Source: Dehalococcoidia bacterium
Lineage (GTDB): Bacteria > Chloroflexota > Dehalococcoidia > Bin125
Direction of reading: 5' to 3'
NCBI GenBank assembly: GCA_022826965.1
Contig: JAJDTU010000005.1
Location: forward strand, 62,001 to 126,000
DNA: 64,000 bases
Part shown: one piece after another, positions 41,665 to 50,021 of the stretch
Layout of the letters: each line of letters opens with the position of its first letter
How positions within the stretch are numbered: the first letter of the stretch is position 1
Translations under genes and position numbers: made by a program
Notes under the pieces: generated by a model
What the model was told of the DNA's origin: nothing
What the model saw: only the letters and a program-made list of their open reading frames with translations
Database searches by the model: none

Positions 41665-42561
41665 ATGAGTCACCACTCGATGGAGCCGCGCGGCGCCCGC
41701 GACTTCTCAAGTCCTCAAGTCCGAGTGCGAGGCGCCAACGACTTCAGGCAGTATTCGAGTCAACGCCTGCGCCTGCCAAACGAACGTCCGCCTCTGGGCC
41801 CGAGACTCAGAGGGGCGCTGGGCGCTCTGCTTGCCCTCGCGATCGTCGGCGGGATTGGCGTGGCGGTGTACTTCGGGGTCACGCTGTTGCTGGAGGAGGA
41901 CGACGCGCCGGCGGCTGAGGTTGAACAGGCCGTGGAGGCGGTCGAGGCGGACGGTCCGGAGGAGGAATCCACGGCATCCGTTGACCCGGAGGATGCTCAG
42001 TCGGAGGATACGAGCGTTGCCGAGCAGTCGTCGGCAGCGGTTGCGACGGACGATCAGCAGTCCGGGGCTGTGGATTCGGCCGCCGCGGAACCGGATTCAA
42101 CCGAATCGGCAGCCTCCGGCCAACAGACCTCGCAGCCTCAGCAGAGCAGCGTTGCGATCGCATTGATCGAGCCGACGGTGTCGGCCCAGCAGGTGACGCC
42201 TGCGCAGGTGGGAGGCGCGGAGATCGTCGCTGAGCGGGTCACGGCGGAGCCGGTGCCATCGGGGATTCCGCGCTCGCTGGCCGACGGCGCGGCCTACGAT
42301 CCGAGCGAGCCGGCGACGGTGTTCACCGCCCGCTGGCCTGTTGGTACGACGCTGAGATTGACCCGATTGCCGGGCGCCACGGTGCTAAGTGACGACGAGC
42401 AGGAGCAGGTGGTTGGATCGGTGGCGATGGTGGTGGTGCGGGGCACCGAGTCGTCGAACACGGACTTGCAGTTGAGCCCGGCGGCGTTCGAGCAGCTTGC
42501 CTTCTACGGGACGGAGCGGATTATCGCGGTGCGGGTCGAGGTGACGGCAGCGCCGCCCTAG
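41665..42561 (+). CDS. Membrane-anchored protein with RlpA-like barrel
   Basis: 298 residues if started at ATG 41665 (ATG 41647 is possible; neither has a clear ribosome site, and TACTCT seven bases upstream may make it leaderless). A single membrane segment (GALGALLALAIVGGIGVAVY) is followed by an acidic Ser/Gln/Glu-rich linker. The C-terminal domain (WPVGTTLRLTRLPG, LSPAAFEQLAFYG, IIAVRVEV) resembles the double-psi barrel of RlpA lytic transglycosylases. The catalytic Asp/His positions are not obvious, so it may only bind the wall. Confidence 0.6.
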   Translation: MSHHSMEPRGARDFSSPQVRVRGANDFRQYSSQRLRLPNERPPLGPRLRGALGALLALAIVGGIGVAVYFGVTLLLEEDDAPAAEVEQAVEAVEADGPEEESTASVDPEDAQSEDTSVAEQSSAAVATDDQQSGAVDSAAAEPDSTESAASGQQTSQPQQSSVAIALIEPTVSAQQVTPAQVGGAEIVAERVTAEPVPSGIPRSLADGAAYDPSEPATVFTARWPVGTTLRLTRLPGATVLSDDEQEQVVGSVAMVVVRGTESSNTDLQLSPAAFEQLAFYGTERIIAVRVEVTAAPP

Positions 42562-42570
42562 GGGGTTCGG

Positions 42571-42810
42571 TCAGGAGCGGCGGCGGCGGCCGAAGGGCAT
42601 TCGCAGTTCTTCGCCGTAGTTGAGGAAGTCTTTTTCGGCGCCGCACTTGGAGCAGCGGCCGTGCGAGACCTGCTGCTTGGGCCGGTCGATCTCCCAGGAG
42701 TGAGAGCATTCCTCAGGCTCAGGCGACACGCTGACGACCGGCTGATCGGCTGTCGCAGCCTGGCTGCGAGCCCTGGTTCTACGCTCGGCCACGTTTTCCG
42801 CCTTGTCCAC
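42571..42810 (-). CDS. Small zinc-binding-type protein, function unknown
   Basis: 79 residues from GTG 42810. A charged N-terminus leads to CSHSWEIDRPKQQVSHGRCS with KCGAEKDF, a possible Cys/His zinc site, and an Arg-rich tail (PFGRRRRS). Convergent with the RlpA-like gene, nine bases apart. No recognisable family. Confidence 0.5.
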   Translation of the reverse strand: MDKAENVAERRTRARSQAATADQPVVSVSPEPEECSHSWEIDRPKQQVSHGRCSKCGAEKDFLNYGEELRMPFGRRRRS

Positions 42811-42906
42811 GGGGATACACAGGTGCGCGCAGCCTATGACAAACAGGACACACTAGCTAACTTTGACATAACGTGGAACGAGAAGACGCGGAGTTCGAAC
42901 TGAGGA

Positions 42907-43338
42907 TCAGGATGTGCGCTCGTAGAGGGTGTGGTACTTGTCGCCACCGGAAATCGCTTGCCTGATGTCCTCGCGATCGAGTTCGTAGAGGCGACCCAGC
43001 GCGGCGCGGGCGTCGTCCTCTGCAGTCGGATCGCCGGCGCAGCGTTCCAGGATTCGCTCGAACAGTTCCGCTTCGACGAACGAATCGACGCGACCGGCCC
43101 AGGGGAAGAAGACGAACGACTCGGGGTCGTCGAAGCTGGGTCGGAGCTTTCTAAGTTCGCGGATTCGGTCCTGGGGTGAGCGGACGGGCTCGACGACTCG
43201 AATGTAGGGACCCTCGGAATCGTTGCGTCGACCGTCGATCAGGAGTCGCTCCTGCAACCAACCGAAGCCGATGACGACGACATCGGCTTCGCGCAGCGCG
43301 CGCAGCGTCTCTTCCAGGTCGAATCCCTCGTCGGCCAT
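42907..43338 (-). CDS. Hypothetical protein
   Basis: 143 residues, acidic, with regular helix/strand character: LEETLRALREADVVVIGFGW, then RPSFDDPESFVFFPWAGRVD, then DARAALGRLYELDREDIRQA. The frame and its divergence from the diiron gene support a real gene. I see no motif that names it. Confidence 0.6.
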   Translation of the reverse strand: MADEGFDLEETLRALREADVVVIGFGWLQERLLIDGRRNDSEGPYIRVVEPVRSPQDRIRELRKLRPSFDDPESFVFFPWAGRVDSFVEAELFERILERCAGDPTAEDDARAALGRLYELDREDIRQAISGGDKYHTLYERTS

Positions 43339-43444
43339 GCGCGCAGTATACGATCAGCCTGCGGTTGATGACGAGATCGACGGGGCACGGCAGCATGGGG
43401 CGGTGGGTATGATCGGGCAAACGAGGGGTCAGGGCTGAGTTGAG

Positions 43445-44272
43445 ATGAAACGATCGCCCAACGCCGTCCGACCGCATCGCAGCGCCGAGCAGGCGGATGC
43501 GTTCCGGACGCTGTTCCGGCAGCAGAGCGATCGGCTGTGGAACGCGGACCGCGACGTGGACTGGGCGGGCGGCTCGGTGATTCCGGAATCGCGTCGCGGT
43601 CCGTGGCTGCGGATGATGAATGTGTTTCACGGGCTCGAGGTGATGGGTCTGGACACGATCCAGGTGATGATGAGCCAGGCGACGCACCAGGTCCGCGATC
43701 CGGCATTGAACCTGTACCTCGCGGCGCAGTGCCAGGACGAGGCGCGTCACGTGTACGTGCTGGACCGTTATCTGACCGAGGTGGACGGACACGGTTACAT
43801 CTCGAAGCCGGAGGCGTTCCTGATCGAGCGCTTTGGTGGGATGGCGTCGTGGGGTATCTATCGGGTCGAGAACTGGCTGACGTCGACGCTGTTCAGCGAG
43901 AACTTCGCCGCGTTGTTCCTGCAACAGGCGCTGGAAGTCGACGATGTCGATCCGCTGGCCAAAGAGATCTTCCGTTTGATCCTGCGCGACGAGGTTCGGC
44001 ATGTGAACTTTCTGCACACGATCCTGCCGCGGCTGATTGATCGGCTGCCGAACGCCGGGCGGTTCTACATCTGGCAGAGCCAGCTGTTGCTAGCGGGGGC
44101 GGTGGCGTTGGGGCTTCGCCGGATCAAGGGGGATGTGGCAGCGCTGGGGATCGATGTTGACGGGTACAAGGCGACGCTGCTGGATAACCTCGAGGTGCAG
44201 TTCAAGGACGCCGGGCTGGACTCGTTCCTGAAGATCGAGACGTACGCCCGGGTGATCAACGCGGCGACATGA
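43445..44272 (+). CDS. Ferritin-like diiron protein
   Basis: 275-residue helical protein with a complete ferritin-like carboxylate ligand set: E64 (HGLEVMG), E99-x2-H102 (DEARHVYV), E153 (FSENFAAL) and E183-x2-H186 (DEVRHVNF). This matches the R2-like/AurF-like/desaturase superfamily with a likely di-iron site used for oxygen activation. It probably carries out an oxidation; the substrate is unknown. Its TGA overlaps the NUDIX ATG by 4 bases, so the two genes are translationally coupled. Confidence 0.82.
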   Translation: MKRSPNAVRPHRSAEQADAFRTLFRQQSDRLWNADRDVDWAGGSVIPESRRGPWLRMMNVFHGLEVMGLDTIQVMMSQATHQVRDPALNLYLAAQCQDEARHVYVLDRYLTEVDGHGYISKPEAFLIERFGGMASWGIYRVENWLTSTLFSENFAALFLQQALEVDDVDPLAKEIFRLILRDEVRHVNFLHTILPRLIDRLPNAGRFYIWQSQLLLAGAVALGLRRIKGDVAALGIDVDGYKATLLDNLEVQFKDAGLDSFLKIETYARVINAAT

Positions 44273-44835
44273 GCAGCATCGATGACTGGCGCAGGTTGAG
44301 CTCGGAGATCATCGAGGACTTCAGATTCTTCAAGCTGCGCAAGGACATCTCGCGCCATCCGACGTCGGGGCGGGAGCATCGGTTCTTCATCTTCGAGTTT
44401 CCCGACTGGGTCAACATCATGCCGATCACGCCGGAGCGGGAGGTCGTGTTCGTCAAGCAGTTCCGACACGGGACGCGAGAGCTGACGCTGGAGATCCCGG
44501 GCGGGATCGTCGATCCGGGCGAGTCGCCGAAGGAAGCGGCGATGCGCGAGATGTTCGAGGAGTCGGGGTATCACTCACCAGATGCGGTTGAACTGGGCTG
44601 GGTGCATCCGAATCCGGCGCTGCAGGAGAATCGCTGCTGGTCGTACCTGGCGCAGGATGTCTCTCGTGTCGTTGACGACGATCACGTGGTGGGGACGTCG
44701 AGCGAGGCGATCGAGGTGACGACGGTGCCGTTGTCGGAGATCGCCGGTCTGGTAAACGACAAGCTAATCACGCACGCGTTGACGATCGCGGCGTTCGATC
44801 ACTACTGGCGGTGGAGCGGTCAGGTGGAGGGGTAG
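44269..44835 (+). CDS. NUDIX hydrolase, ADP-ribose pyrophosphatase-like
   Basis: 188 residues with a full Nudix box, GGIVDPGESPKEAAMREMFE followed by ESGY (about residues 78-101). It cleaves nucleoside diphosphates linked to another moiety, most likely ADP-ribose by similarity of FVKQFRHGTRELTLEIPGG. Coupled to the upstream diiron gene. Repeat B5 follows it. Confidence 0.88.
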   Translation: MSSIDDWRRLSSEIIEDFRFFKLRKDISRHPTSGREHRFFIFEFPDWVNIMPITPEREVVFVKQFRHGTRELTLEIPGGIVDPGESPKEAAMREMFEESGYHSPDAVELGWVHPNPALQENRCWSYLAQDVSRVVDDDHVVGTSSEAIEVTTVPLSEIAGLVNDKLITHALTIAAFDHYWRWSGQVEG

Positions 44836-44864
44836 GGGGCCTTGGAGGGGTAGTCAGATGTGGT

Positions 44865-44917
44865 GGGAGCCCCCCTCTGCCTGCGGCATCTCCCCCCGCT
44901 GGCGCGAGGGGAGAGGG
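44865..44917. repeat. Dispersed palindromic repeat, family B (copy B5)
   Basis: GGGAGCCCCCCTCTGCCTGC, then GGCATCTCCCCCCGC and GCGAGGGGAGAGGGG, with one change in the right arm. Fills the convergent gap between the NUDIX and cupin genes. Confidence 0.75.
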
Positions 44918-44936
44918 GATCAGACGGGGAGAGGGT

Positions 44937-45311
44937 TTAGGCGCGGAGGGTGTCTACGTCGAAGTCGTTGGGGAGGGGGATGAAGAGGCTGCGACGGGGG
45001 CCTTCGAGATCTCGGGTGATGTGACCTCGGCCGGTGACATCGTCGGCAAGGAGGATGTCTCCACCGTGGAGTTGGACCTTGGAACCATCGCCGACCTCGA
45101 TCTCGACGGTTCCGCTGAGGGTGACGACGAACTGTCGGCGCGGGGCGTTGTGGAAGTCGAGCTCGCCGCCGACGGGCGTGGTGCGGAAGGTGATGCCTTC
45201 GGCTTCGAACATGTCGGACAGGCCTCCGTAACGACTCTCTTTGAGGGGGATGTCGATGGTTTCGAAGTGGGATTCGCCGTCATCGCCGGTGTAGACGCGG
45301 GTGATTTCCAT
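44937..45311 (-). CDS. Cupin-domain protein (tandem copy 1)
   Basis: 124 residues from ATG 45311, which has GGAGGG just upstream (a longer frame from 45371 is rejected). Small beta-barrel cupin: FRTTPVGGELDFHNAPRRQF, TLSGTVEIEVGDGSK, GGDILLADDVTGRGH. Metal ligands are plausible (His in DFHNA, a later RGH) but not the classic HxH spacing. Similar to the next gene. Substrate unknown. Confidence 0.78.
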   Translation of the reverse strand: MEITRVYTGDDGESHFETIDIPLKESRYGGLSDMFEAEGITFRTTPVGGELDFHNAPRRQFVVTLSGTVEIEVGDGSKVQLHGGDILLADDVTGRGHITRDLEGPRRSLFIPLPNDFDVDTLRA

Positions 45312-45333
45312 TGGATTCCCTCCAGAGGGCTGG

Positions 45334-45720
45334 CTAGTCGTCGAACGAACGCGCCCAACGGTGGACATCAAAGTCGTCGGGCAGGAAGACCATCAGGCTG
45401 AGGCGGGGGCCTTCCAGATCGGTCGTCAGGTGACCGGGGCCTTCGACGTCTTCGGCGTAGCAGATCTCGCCGGGACCGAAGCTGCGCACGTCGCCGCTTG
45501 AAACCTCGGTCTGCACCGAACCCTGAATCACGATGATCATCGTCTTCGCCGAGGCATTGTGCCAGTCGTTGACCAGACCGGGTTCGGAGATGCGGAATGA
45601 CATGTGATCGGGGCGCAGGTTGCGAGTGAACGCACCGACATCGAACTCCTTGAGCGCGATCTCGATGTCCTCGAAATGGGACGTGCCGTCATCGCCCTGG
45701 TACATGCGCGTCAGTTGCAT
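45334..45720 (-). CDS. Cupin-domain protein (tandem copy 2)
   Basis: 128 residues, paralogous to the gene 23 bases downstream: both open with R-x-Y-x-GDDG-SHFE (MQLTRMYQGDDGTSHFEDIE) and share a D/N-W/F-HNA block (LVNDWHNASAKTM), GSVQTEV, GEICYAEDVEGPGH, and DLEGPRLSL with PDDFDV near the end. A cupin that may bind a small acid or sugar. Follows the HAD gene on the same strand. Confidence 0.78.
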   Translation of the reverse strand: MQLTRMYQGDDGTSHFEDIEIALKEFDVGAFTRNLRPDHMSFRISEPGLVNDWHNASAKTMIIVIQGSVQTEVSSGDVRSFGPGEICYAEDVEGPGHLTTDLEGPRLSLMVFLPDDFDVHRWARSFDD

Positions 45721-45744
45721 GGCTTGCCTCCTGCGCCGTTGATG

Positions 45745-46431
45745 CTATCGCGTGTAGAACAGACGCCAGTAGTCGCCGAGTTCGGCGAGGGACTGGACGA
45801 TCAGGTCGGGGCAGACGTCGTCCGGGATTGGCTCATGCGCACGGCGGACCCAGACCGTTGTGGCGCCGAGCTCGGAGGCCGGCCGGATGTCGTGGGCGAT
45901 GGATCCGCCGATGTGGAGTTGCTGATCGGCCGTGATGGCGCGGGATTCGTAGAGGGCGTTCCAGTGGTCGTGGTCGGGCTTGTAGCTCTGTACGTCTTCG
46001 GCGGTGACGCATTGGTCGAAGTCGCCGCCGAGCTTGCGGACGCTGACGTCGAGGCTAGTCCTGGTGACGTTGGAGAGGATGGCCAGCGGTGTGCCGACTG
46101 TTGCCAGTCGGCGGAGGAAGCCGCCGGCATCGGGGAAGGGCGGCCAGTTGGCGATGGAATCGGCGAAGGCCTGAGCGGACTCGGCGCTCAGGTCGACGCC
46201 GAAATCCGCAGCGGTTCGCTGGATGGAGATGGCGAGCACTTCGTCGTATGGGCGGTAGTACTCGTGCTCGACTTCGAGCTCCACTTCAATCCGCCGGGCG
46301 ACGAGCGCCTCGCGATCCACGCCGGCGAGTTCTGGCATCGAGTCGATTGCCGCTCTGGCTCCGGATTGCCAGTCGATGAGGGTGCCGTAGCAGTCGAACG
46401 AAACGACGGCCGCGTCGCGCGGATGCATCAT
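45745..46431 (-). CDS. HAD-superfamily haloacid dehalogenase-like hydrolase
   Basis: 228 residues: nucleophile motif VVSFDCYGTLIDWQSGARAA, cap region, LAILSNVTRTSLDVSV (motif II Ser), YKPDHDHWNALYES (motif III Lys), and GGSIAHDIRPASELGATTVW (motif IV). Looks like type II haloacid dehalogenases, though phosphatase activity is common in this group. Overlaps the dinB stop by 4 bases. Confidence 0.87.
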   Translation of the reverse strand: MMHPRDAAVVSFDCYGTLIDWQSGARAAIDSMPELAGVDREALVARRIEVELEVEHEYYRPYDEVLAISIQRTAADFGVDLSAESAQAFADSIANWPPFPDAGGFLRRLATVGTPLAILSNVTRTSLDVSVRKLGGDFDQCVTAEDVQSYKPDHDHWNALYESRAITADQQLHIGGSIAHDIRPASELGATTVWVRRAHEPIPDDVCPDLIVQSLAELGDYWRLFYTR

Positions 46432-47675
46432 GGCGTCCTCCTGTTTGAGCCCGATTGTGGGCCGCTCGATTGGGGGCCGAAGTGCACGATATCGCTGCCG
46501 TACTTCTGGTTCAGATCTCGGACTGCATCGTCGACCGCGCGCTGGCGCTCGCGCCGGGCCGTCGATTGGGGAGGTTCGGCTGCCGGCTGGCCGGAGCGGT
46601 CGAAGAACGAGAGCTGGGACGCGACGGGGCGGTGTTCGAGGCCCGAGACGCCGACGCCGACCAGGCGGAATCGGCGCACCGGCGAGAGCTGTTCGCTGAG
46701 GAGCGCCAGCGCCGTGTGTTCAATGGTGTCGCGGTCGGTCGTGGGACTGGAGAGGGTCCGCTGGCGGGTGAAGGTGGTGAAGTCAGACAGGCGGAGTTTG
46801 ATCTGCACGGTGCGGGCGCGGAAGCCCTGCTCCGTCAGGCGCCTGGCGACGCCGGCGGCTTGGTCCGACACCACGGTCCGCAGCTTTGCCTGATCGCCCA
46901 CGTCCTCGGCGAAGGTGGTCTCGGAGGAGATCGACTTGGTTTCGCGCTCGAGCGAGACGTCGCGGTCGTCGATACCTCGGGCGAGTTGCCAGAACCACTC
47001 GCCGCGCGAGCCGAACCGGTCGATCAGCCAGGGCAGCGGCTGTTGGGAGAGGTCGCCAATGGTCTCGATGCCGGCGGCGCGGAGACGATCGGAGGTCTTC
47101 GGGCCGACGCCCCAGAGGTCGGAGATTGGGAGCGGGGCGAGAAAGGCTGCCTCGCCGCCCGGCGCGACGACGGTCAAGCCGTCGGGCTTCTGACGATCGG
47201 ACGCGATCTTGGCCACCGACTTGCTGGTCGAGACGCCGCAGGAGACCGTGAGCTGAGTCTCGCGCTTGACGCGATCGCGAATCCACTGGCCGACTTCGGC
47301 CGGGGTAGCGCCGTCCTCAACTCGTTGGGTGACATCGACGAACGCTTCGTCGACTGAGAGCGGCTCGACCAGGGGAGAGACGTCGCGCAGGATCGACATC
47401 ACCTGAGCGGAGACCTCGCGGTAGCGGGAGAAGCGGGGCCGCACGATCTCGGCGTGCGGGCAGAGCCGGACCGCGGTGCGCATGGGCATTGCCGAGCGGC
47501 AGCCGTAGACGCGCGACTCGTACGAGGCTGCGGCGACGACGCCGCGACTCTGCGGGGAACCGCCGACGAGCACCGGCTTGCCGCGCAGCTCGGGTCGATC
47601 GCGTTGCTCGACGGACGCGAAGAAGGCGTCCATGTCGGCGTGAATGATGTGCCGGATCGGGGCCGCTGAACTCAC
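46428..47675 (-). CDS. dinB: DNA polymerase IV (Y-family)
   Basis: Translesion DNA polymerase. The 415 residues include the catalytic acid motifs IHADMDAFFASVEQRDRPEL (Asp near residue 15) and PLSVDEAFVDVTQ (Asp-Glu), the QSRGVVAAASYESRVYGC loop, the helix-hairpin-helix thumb (WGVGPKTSDRLRAAGIETIG), and the little-finger domain with LSDFTTFTRQRTL. The C-terminal tail lacks an obvious clamp-binding peptide. Starts at GTG 47675, divergent from the TPR-like gene. First gene of a dinB-HAD-cupin-cupin run. Confidence 0.93.
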   Translation of the reverse strand: MSSAAPIRHIIHADMDAFFASVEQRDRPELRGKPVLVGGSPQSRGVVAAASYESRVYGCRSAMPMRTAVRLCPHAEIVRPRFSRYREVSAQVMSILRDVSPLVEPLSVDEAFVDVTQRVEDGATPAEVGQWIRDRVKRETQLTVSCGVSTSKSVAKIASDRQKPDGLTVVAPGGEAAFLAPLPISDLWGVGPKTSDRLRAAGIETIGDLSQQPLPWLIDRFGSRGEWFWQLARGIDDRDVSLERETKSISSETTFAEDVGDQAKLRTVVSDQAAGVARRLTEQGFRARTVQIKLRLSDFTTFTRQRTLSSPTTDRDTIEHTALALLSEQLSPVRRFRLVGVGVSGLEHRPVASQLSFFDRSGQPAAEPPQSTARRERQRAVDDAVRDLNQKYGSDIVHFGPQSSGPQSGSNRRTP

Positions 47676-47709
47676 GCCACTACGCTATCAATTCGGTGGA
47701 GATCGACCG

Positions 47710-48342
47710 ATGAGCCTGCTGGATCGACTGCCCTGGAGACGACCGCAGGCCGGCGTCGCGGCAAAGGCGGCAAGGGCGGCAGAGGCGGCAGAGCACCTTT
47801 CGCAGGCTGAAGCGCTGTTGCGGGCGGGGGCAGCGACCGGCGAGATTCGGCGACATGCAGCGAGCGCGCGTCGACATAACGAGGCTGAACGGGCGTGGGC
47901 AGCGATCCTGCTTGGCGACCTCGACGCAGCCCTGCGGCACGGTTACGCGGCCGCCAACGAGCGACCGTACGATGTCGACTCGCGGATCGTCCACGGGACC
48001 GTGCGGCTCGCGAGGAGTGAGCTTGAGCATGCGGAGCATGAGTTCGAAGCGGTGATCGAGGAGTTCGGGGCGGAGTCCGACGCGATGGATGGCAAGCGGG
48101 CGGTCATCCTCGCGCATGGATTCGCCCCACTCGACGAGCTGCCGGCTACGGATGCCGACTGGTTGGCGGCGGCAAGGTTGCTGACGACGCTGTGGCGCCT
48201 GGCCGAATGCGTTGACGTTCGGTTGGCAGGCCTTGAGGGCGGGCATGCCGACGGGCTCGCGATCATCAGGGCCGCGCTGGCTGAGGGACAGGCGAGAGAC
48301 ATGATTTTCGATCATGGGGAGTTTGATCATGGGACTGTTTGA
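47710..48342 (+). CDS. TPR-like helical protein, function unknown
   Basis: 210 residues from ATG 47710 with GGAG upstream (the longer frame from 47644 is rejected). Ala/Glu/Leu-rich helical repeats (AAEAAEHLSQAEALLRAG, NEAERAWAAILLGDLDAALR, LARSELEHAEHEFEAVIEEF) resemble tetratricopeptide scaffolds. It overlaps the next gene by 14 bases. No domain beyond the helical repeats is visible. Confidence 0.6.
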   Translation: MSLLDRLPWRRPQAGVAAKAARAAEAAEHLSQAEALLRAGAATGEIRRHAASARRHNEAERAWAAILLGDLDAALRHGYAAANERPYDVDSRIVHGTVRLARSELEHAEHEFEAVIEEFGAESDAMDGKRAVILAHGFAPLDELPATDADWLAAARLLTTLWRLAECVDVRLAGLEGGHADGLAIIRAALAEGQARDMIFDHGEFDHGTV

Positions 48343-48652
48343 TGGGTTGAAGCGGAGGCTCTCGGCGCTGAACGAGGTGCGTGAAGCGACGCAAGCGGAA
48401 GAGGCGACGTTGGCCGACGTCGCGACGGTTCGCCGGGCGCTACTGGTTGAGGCCCAGCGGCTAGGTCGGCGCGAACGGATATCGGTGACGATGCTGATGG
48501 AGCACTCGGACGAGGACCTGCGGCGGCTTGACCTGTTTCAGATCATCGGTCACCTGGACGCGGAGGGGGAGATTGCCAACGTGGAGCAGGACTCGTTCGG
48601 CAATCTCAAGTTCGATCTGGCGACGCTTCGGGAGGGGTCGGATCGGACTTGA
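48329..48652 (+). CDS. Small hypothetical protein coupled to the TPR-like gene
   Basis: 107 residues from ATG 48329 with GGGGAG seven bases upstream. Helical, charged (LKRRLSALNEVREATQAEEA, LMEHSDEDLRRLDLFQIIGH). A C-terminal short segment ends FGNLKFDLATLREG. Overlaps the upstream gene. No family recognised. Confidence 0.6.
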   Translation: MGLFDGLKRRLSALNEVREATQAEEATLADVATVRRALLVEAQRLGRRERISVTMLMEHSDEDLRRLDLFQIIGHLDAEGEIANVEQDSFGNLKFDLATLREGSDRT

Positions 48653-48776
48653 TGATCGCACTATGCAGGTTATGTTGGCGTCAGGGCCGTGGCGTCGACA
48701 TAACGGTCGAGTGCAGGGGGAGTGGGTCCGCTAGCAGAGCGCTGGGAGGGCTCCAGCGTCGCCTCCGTCAGGGTGG

Positions 48777-48828
48777 TGCCCCCCTCTGCCTTCGGCATCT
48801 CCCCCCGCGAAGCGGGGGGAGAGGGGAC
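48777..48828. repeat. Dispersed palindromic repeat, family B (copy B6)
   Basis: TGCCCCCCTCTGCCTTCGGC, then ATCTCCCCCCGCG and AAGCGGGGGGAGAGGGG, a near-perfect family B member. Confidence 0.8.
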
Positions 48829-48873
48829 AGCGGAAGTGAGTCCTTTCACGGAGTGGCGAGGTACGCGCCACGT

Positions 48874-48905
48874 GGTCCCGTCTGAACGGGGCCGACTTTG
48901 GGTGA
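48874..48905. repeat. Dispersed palindromic repeat, family C (copy C4)
   Basis: GTCCCGTCTGAACGGGGCCG with tail ACTTTGGGT. The arm differs from C1/C2 (CCCGT/ACGGG instead of CCCCGC/GCGGGG) while keeping the tail, the same pairing logic with changed bases. Confidence 0.7.
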
Positions 48906-48927
48906 TTGCGGGTGGGAAGGAGTGGCC

Positions 48928-49995
48928 CTACGGGGTGCGCTCGAAGACGAGCTCGAACTCCATGATTCCGACTTCGTCGATTGAGAGGACTCGGAAGCCG
49001 GTGGGGGCTTCGATGTCGTAGTCAGTGAGGACGATTTCGGTTGAGCCTGCGACGACGACGAGTCCGTCCACGTACTGGCCCTGCAGCGCGATGCTGACCG
49101 GGTTGGTGACGCCGTGCAGATCGAGGGTCCCGTTGACGGTGACGTTGAGGGTCTCGTCTCCGACGGGCAGCGCGTCGATGGGAATCGGCTCGAGCAGGAC
49201 GAAGCTGGCGAAGGGATAGGTGTCGGATTCGAGGCCTCGGGTGCGGAGGGCGCTGTCGCGGAAGCCCTGATCGCTCTTCAAGGTGCGCAGATCGGCTTCG
49301 ATGGTCACTGCGGAGATCATGACACCGTCGAACTCGAGCGTGGCCACGATGTCGCTGGTGCGGCCAACCGCGGTCGCGGTGCCGATGTTGGCCAGTTCCT
49401 CGCCGATGCGGTAACCGACGAAGGAGACGCCACGGTCGGAGATGGTCCAGGTGCCGGCGAGATCCTGCAGCGCGGGATCCTCAGGCGTCATTACCTGCTG
49501 CTGTTCTGAGTCCTGGGCGGACTGCTGCTCCGTGTGTTGTTGGGCTTGTTGTTGGGCCTGTTGCTGGACCCGCTGCTGGGCGGACTGTTGTTCGGCTTGC
49601 TGCGGCTGTTCCTGTTCTTGCTGCTGTGAGCCGTAGCCATAGGCGTCGGCCGACTGCTGCTGTTCAGCCTGTGCCGGTTGGTCCTGGGACGGTGCGGCTT
49701 GCTGTTGAGCGGGTTCGCCCTGAGGGTCGGCGGCGCCCTGCTGTTGAGCGGCCGCCGGCTCCTGTGCGGAATCCTCGGCGCTGGCGTCGGCTTGCTGTTC
49801 AACCTCAGCCGCCTGCTCTTGTTCTTCCTGGCGGATCGATTCGACCGCCGATTGCAAGGCGGCCGGCGGCGGCGGACTGTCGAAGACTCCGAGCTGCCAG
49901 AGGACGACCAAGAGTATGGCGAGCAGGGCGCCGCCGAGCACGAGGCTGATGGCGAACAGTCGGCGCGGGCCCATGTTCAGCAGTTGGCTCAACAC
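48928..49995 (-). CDS. Membrane-anchored YceI-like protein with long Gln-rich linker
   Basis: 355 residues: one membrane segment (RLFAISLVLGGALLAILLVV, about 12-31), a very long Gln/Glu/Ala linker (55-170), then a YceI/lipocalin-like domain. That domain has GTWTISDRGVSFVGYRIGEE, the YceI pattern of short strands with SDIVATLEFDGVMISAVTIE and LDLHGVTNPVSIALQG. YceI proteins bind isoprenoid-like lipids or help in electron transport in some bacteria. The extended Gln region is unusual and variable in composition. It follows ftsY by 26 bases. Confidence 0.85.
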   Translation of the reverse strand: MLSQLLNMGPRRLFAISLVLGGALLAILLVVLWQLGVFDSPPPPAALQSAVESIRQEEQEQAAEVEQQADASAEDSAQEPAAAQQQGAADPQGEPAQQQAAPSQDQPAQAEQQQSADAYGYGSQQQEQEQPQQAEQQSAQQRVQQQAQQQAQQHTEQQSAQDSEQQQVMTPEDPALQDLAGTWTISDRGVSFVGYRIGEELANIGTATAVGRTSDIVATLEFDGVMISAVTIEADLRTLKSDQGFRDSALRTRGLESDTYPFASFVLLEPIPIDALPVGDETLNVTVNGTLDLHGVTNPVSIALQGQYVDGLVVVAGSTEIVLTDYDIEAPTGFRVLSIDEVGIMEFELVFERTP

Positions 49996-50021
49996 TTCCA
50001 GCTCCTCAAGTTATGTCGAGA

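Larger units (their letters stand above)
48653..48927. other. 275-base gap with a hairpin and repeats B6 and C4
   Basis: After the small gene comes a long stem GTTATGTTGGCG/CGTCGACATAAC (48669-48680 with 48693-48704, G-T pairs allowed) without a T tract, possibly a weak terminator. Then repeats B6 and C4 follow. I found no gene or RNA in this stretch. Confidence 0.6.
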
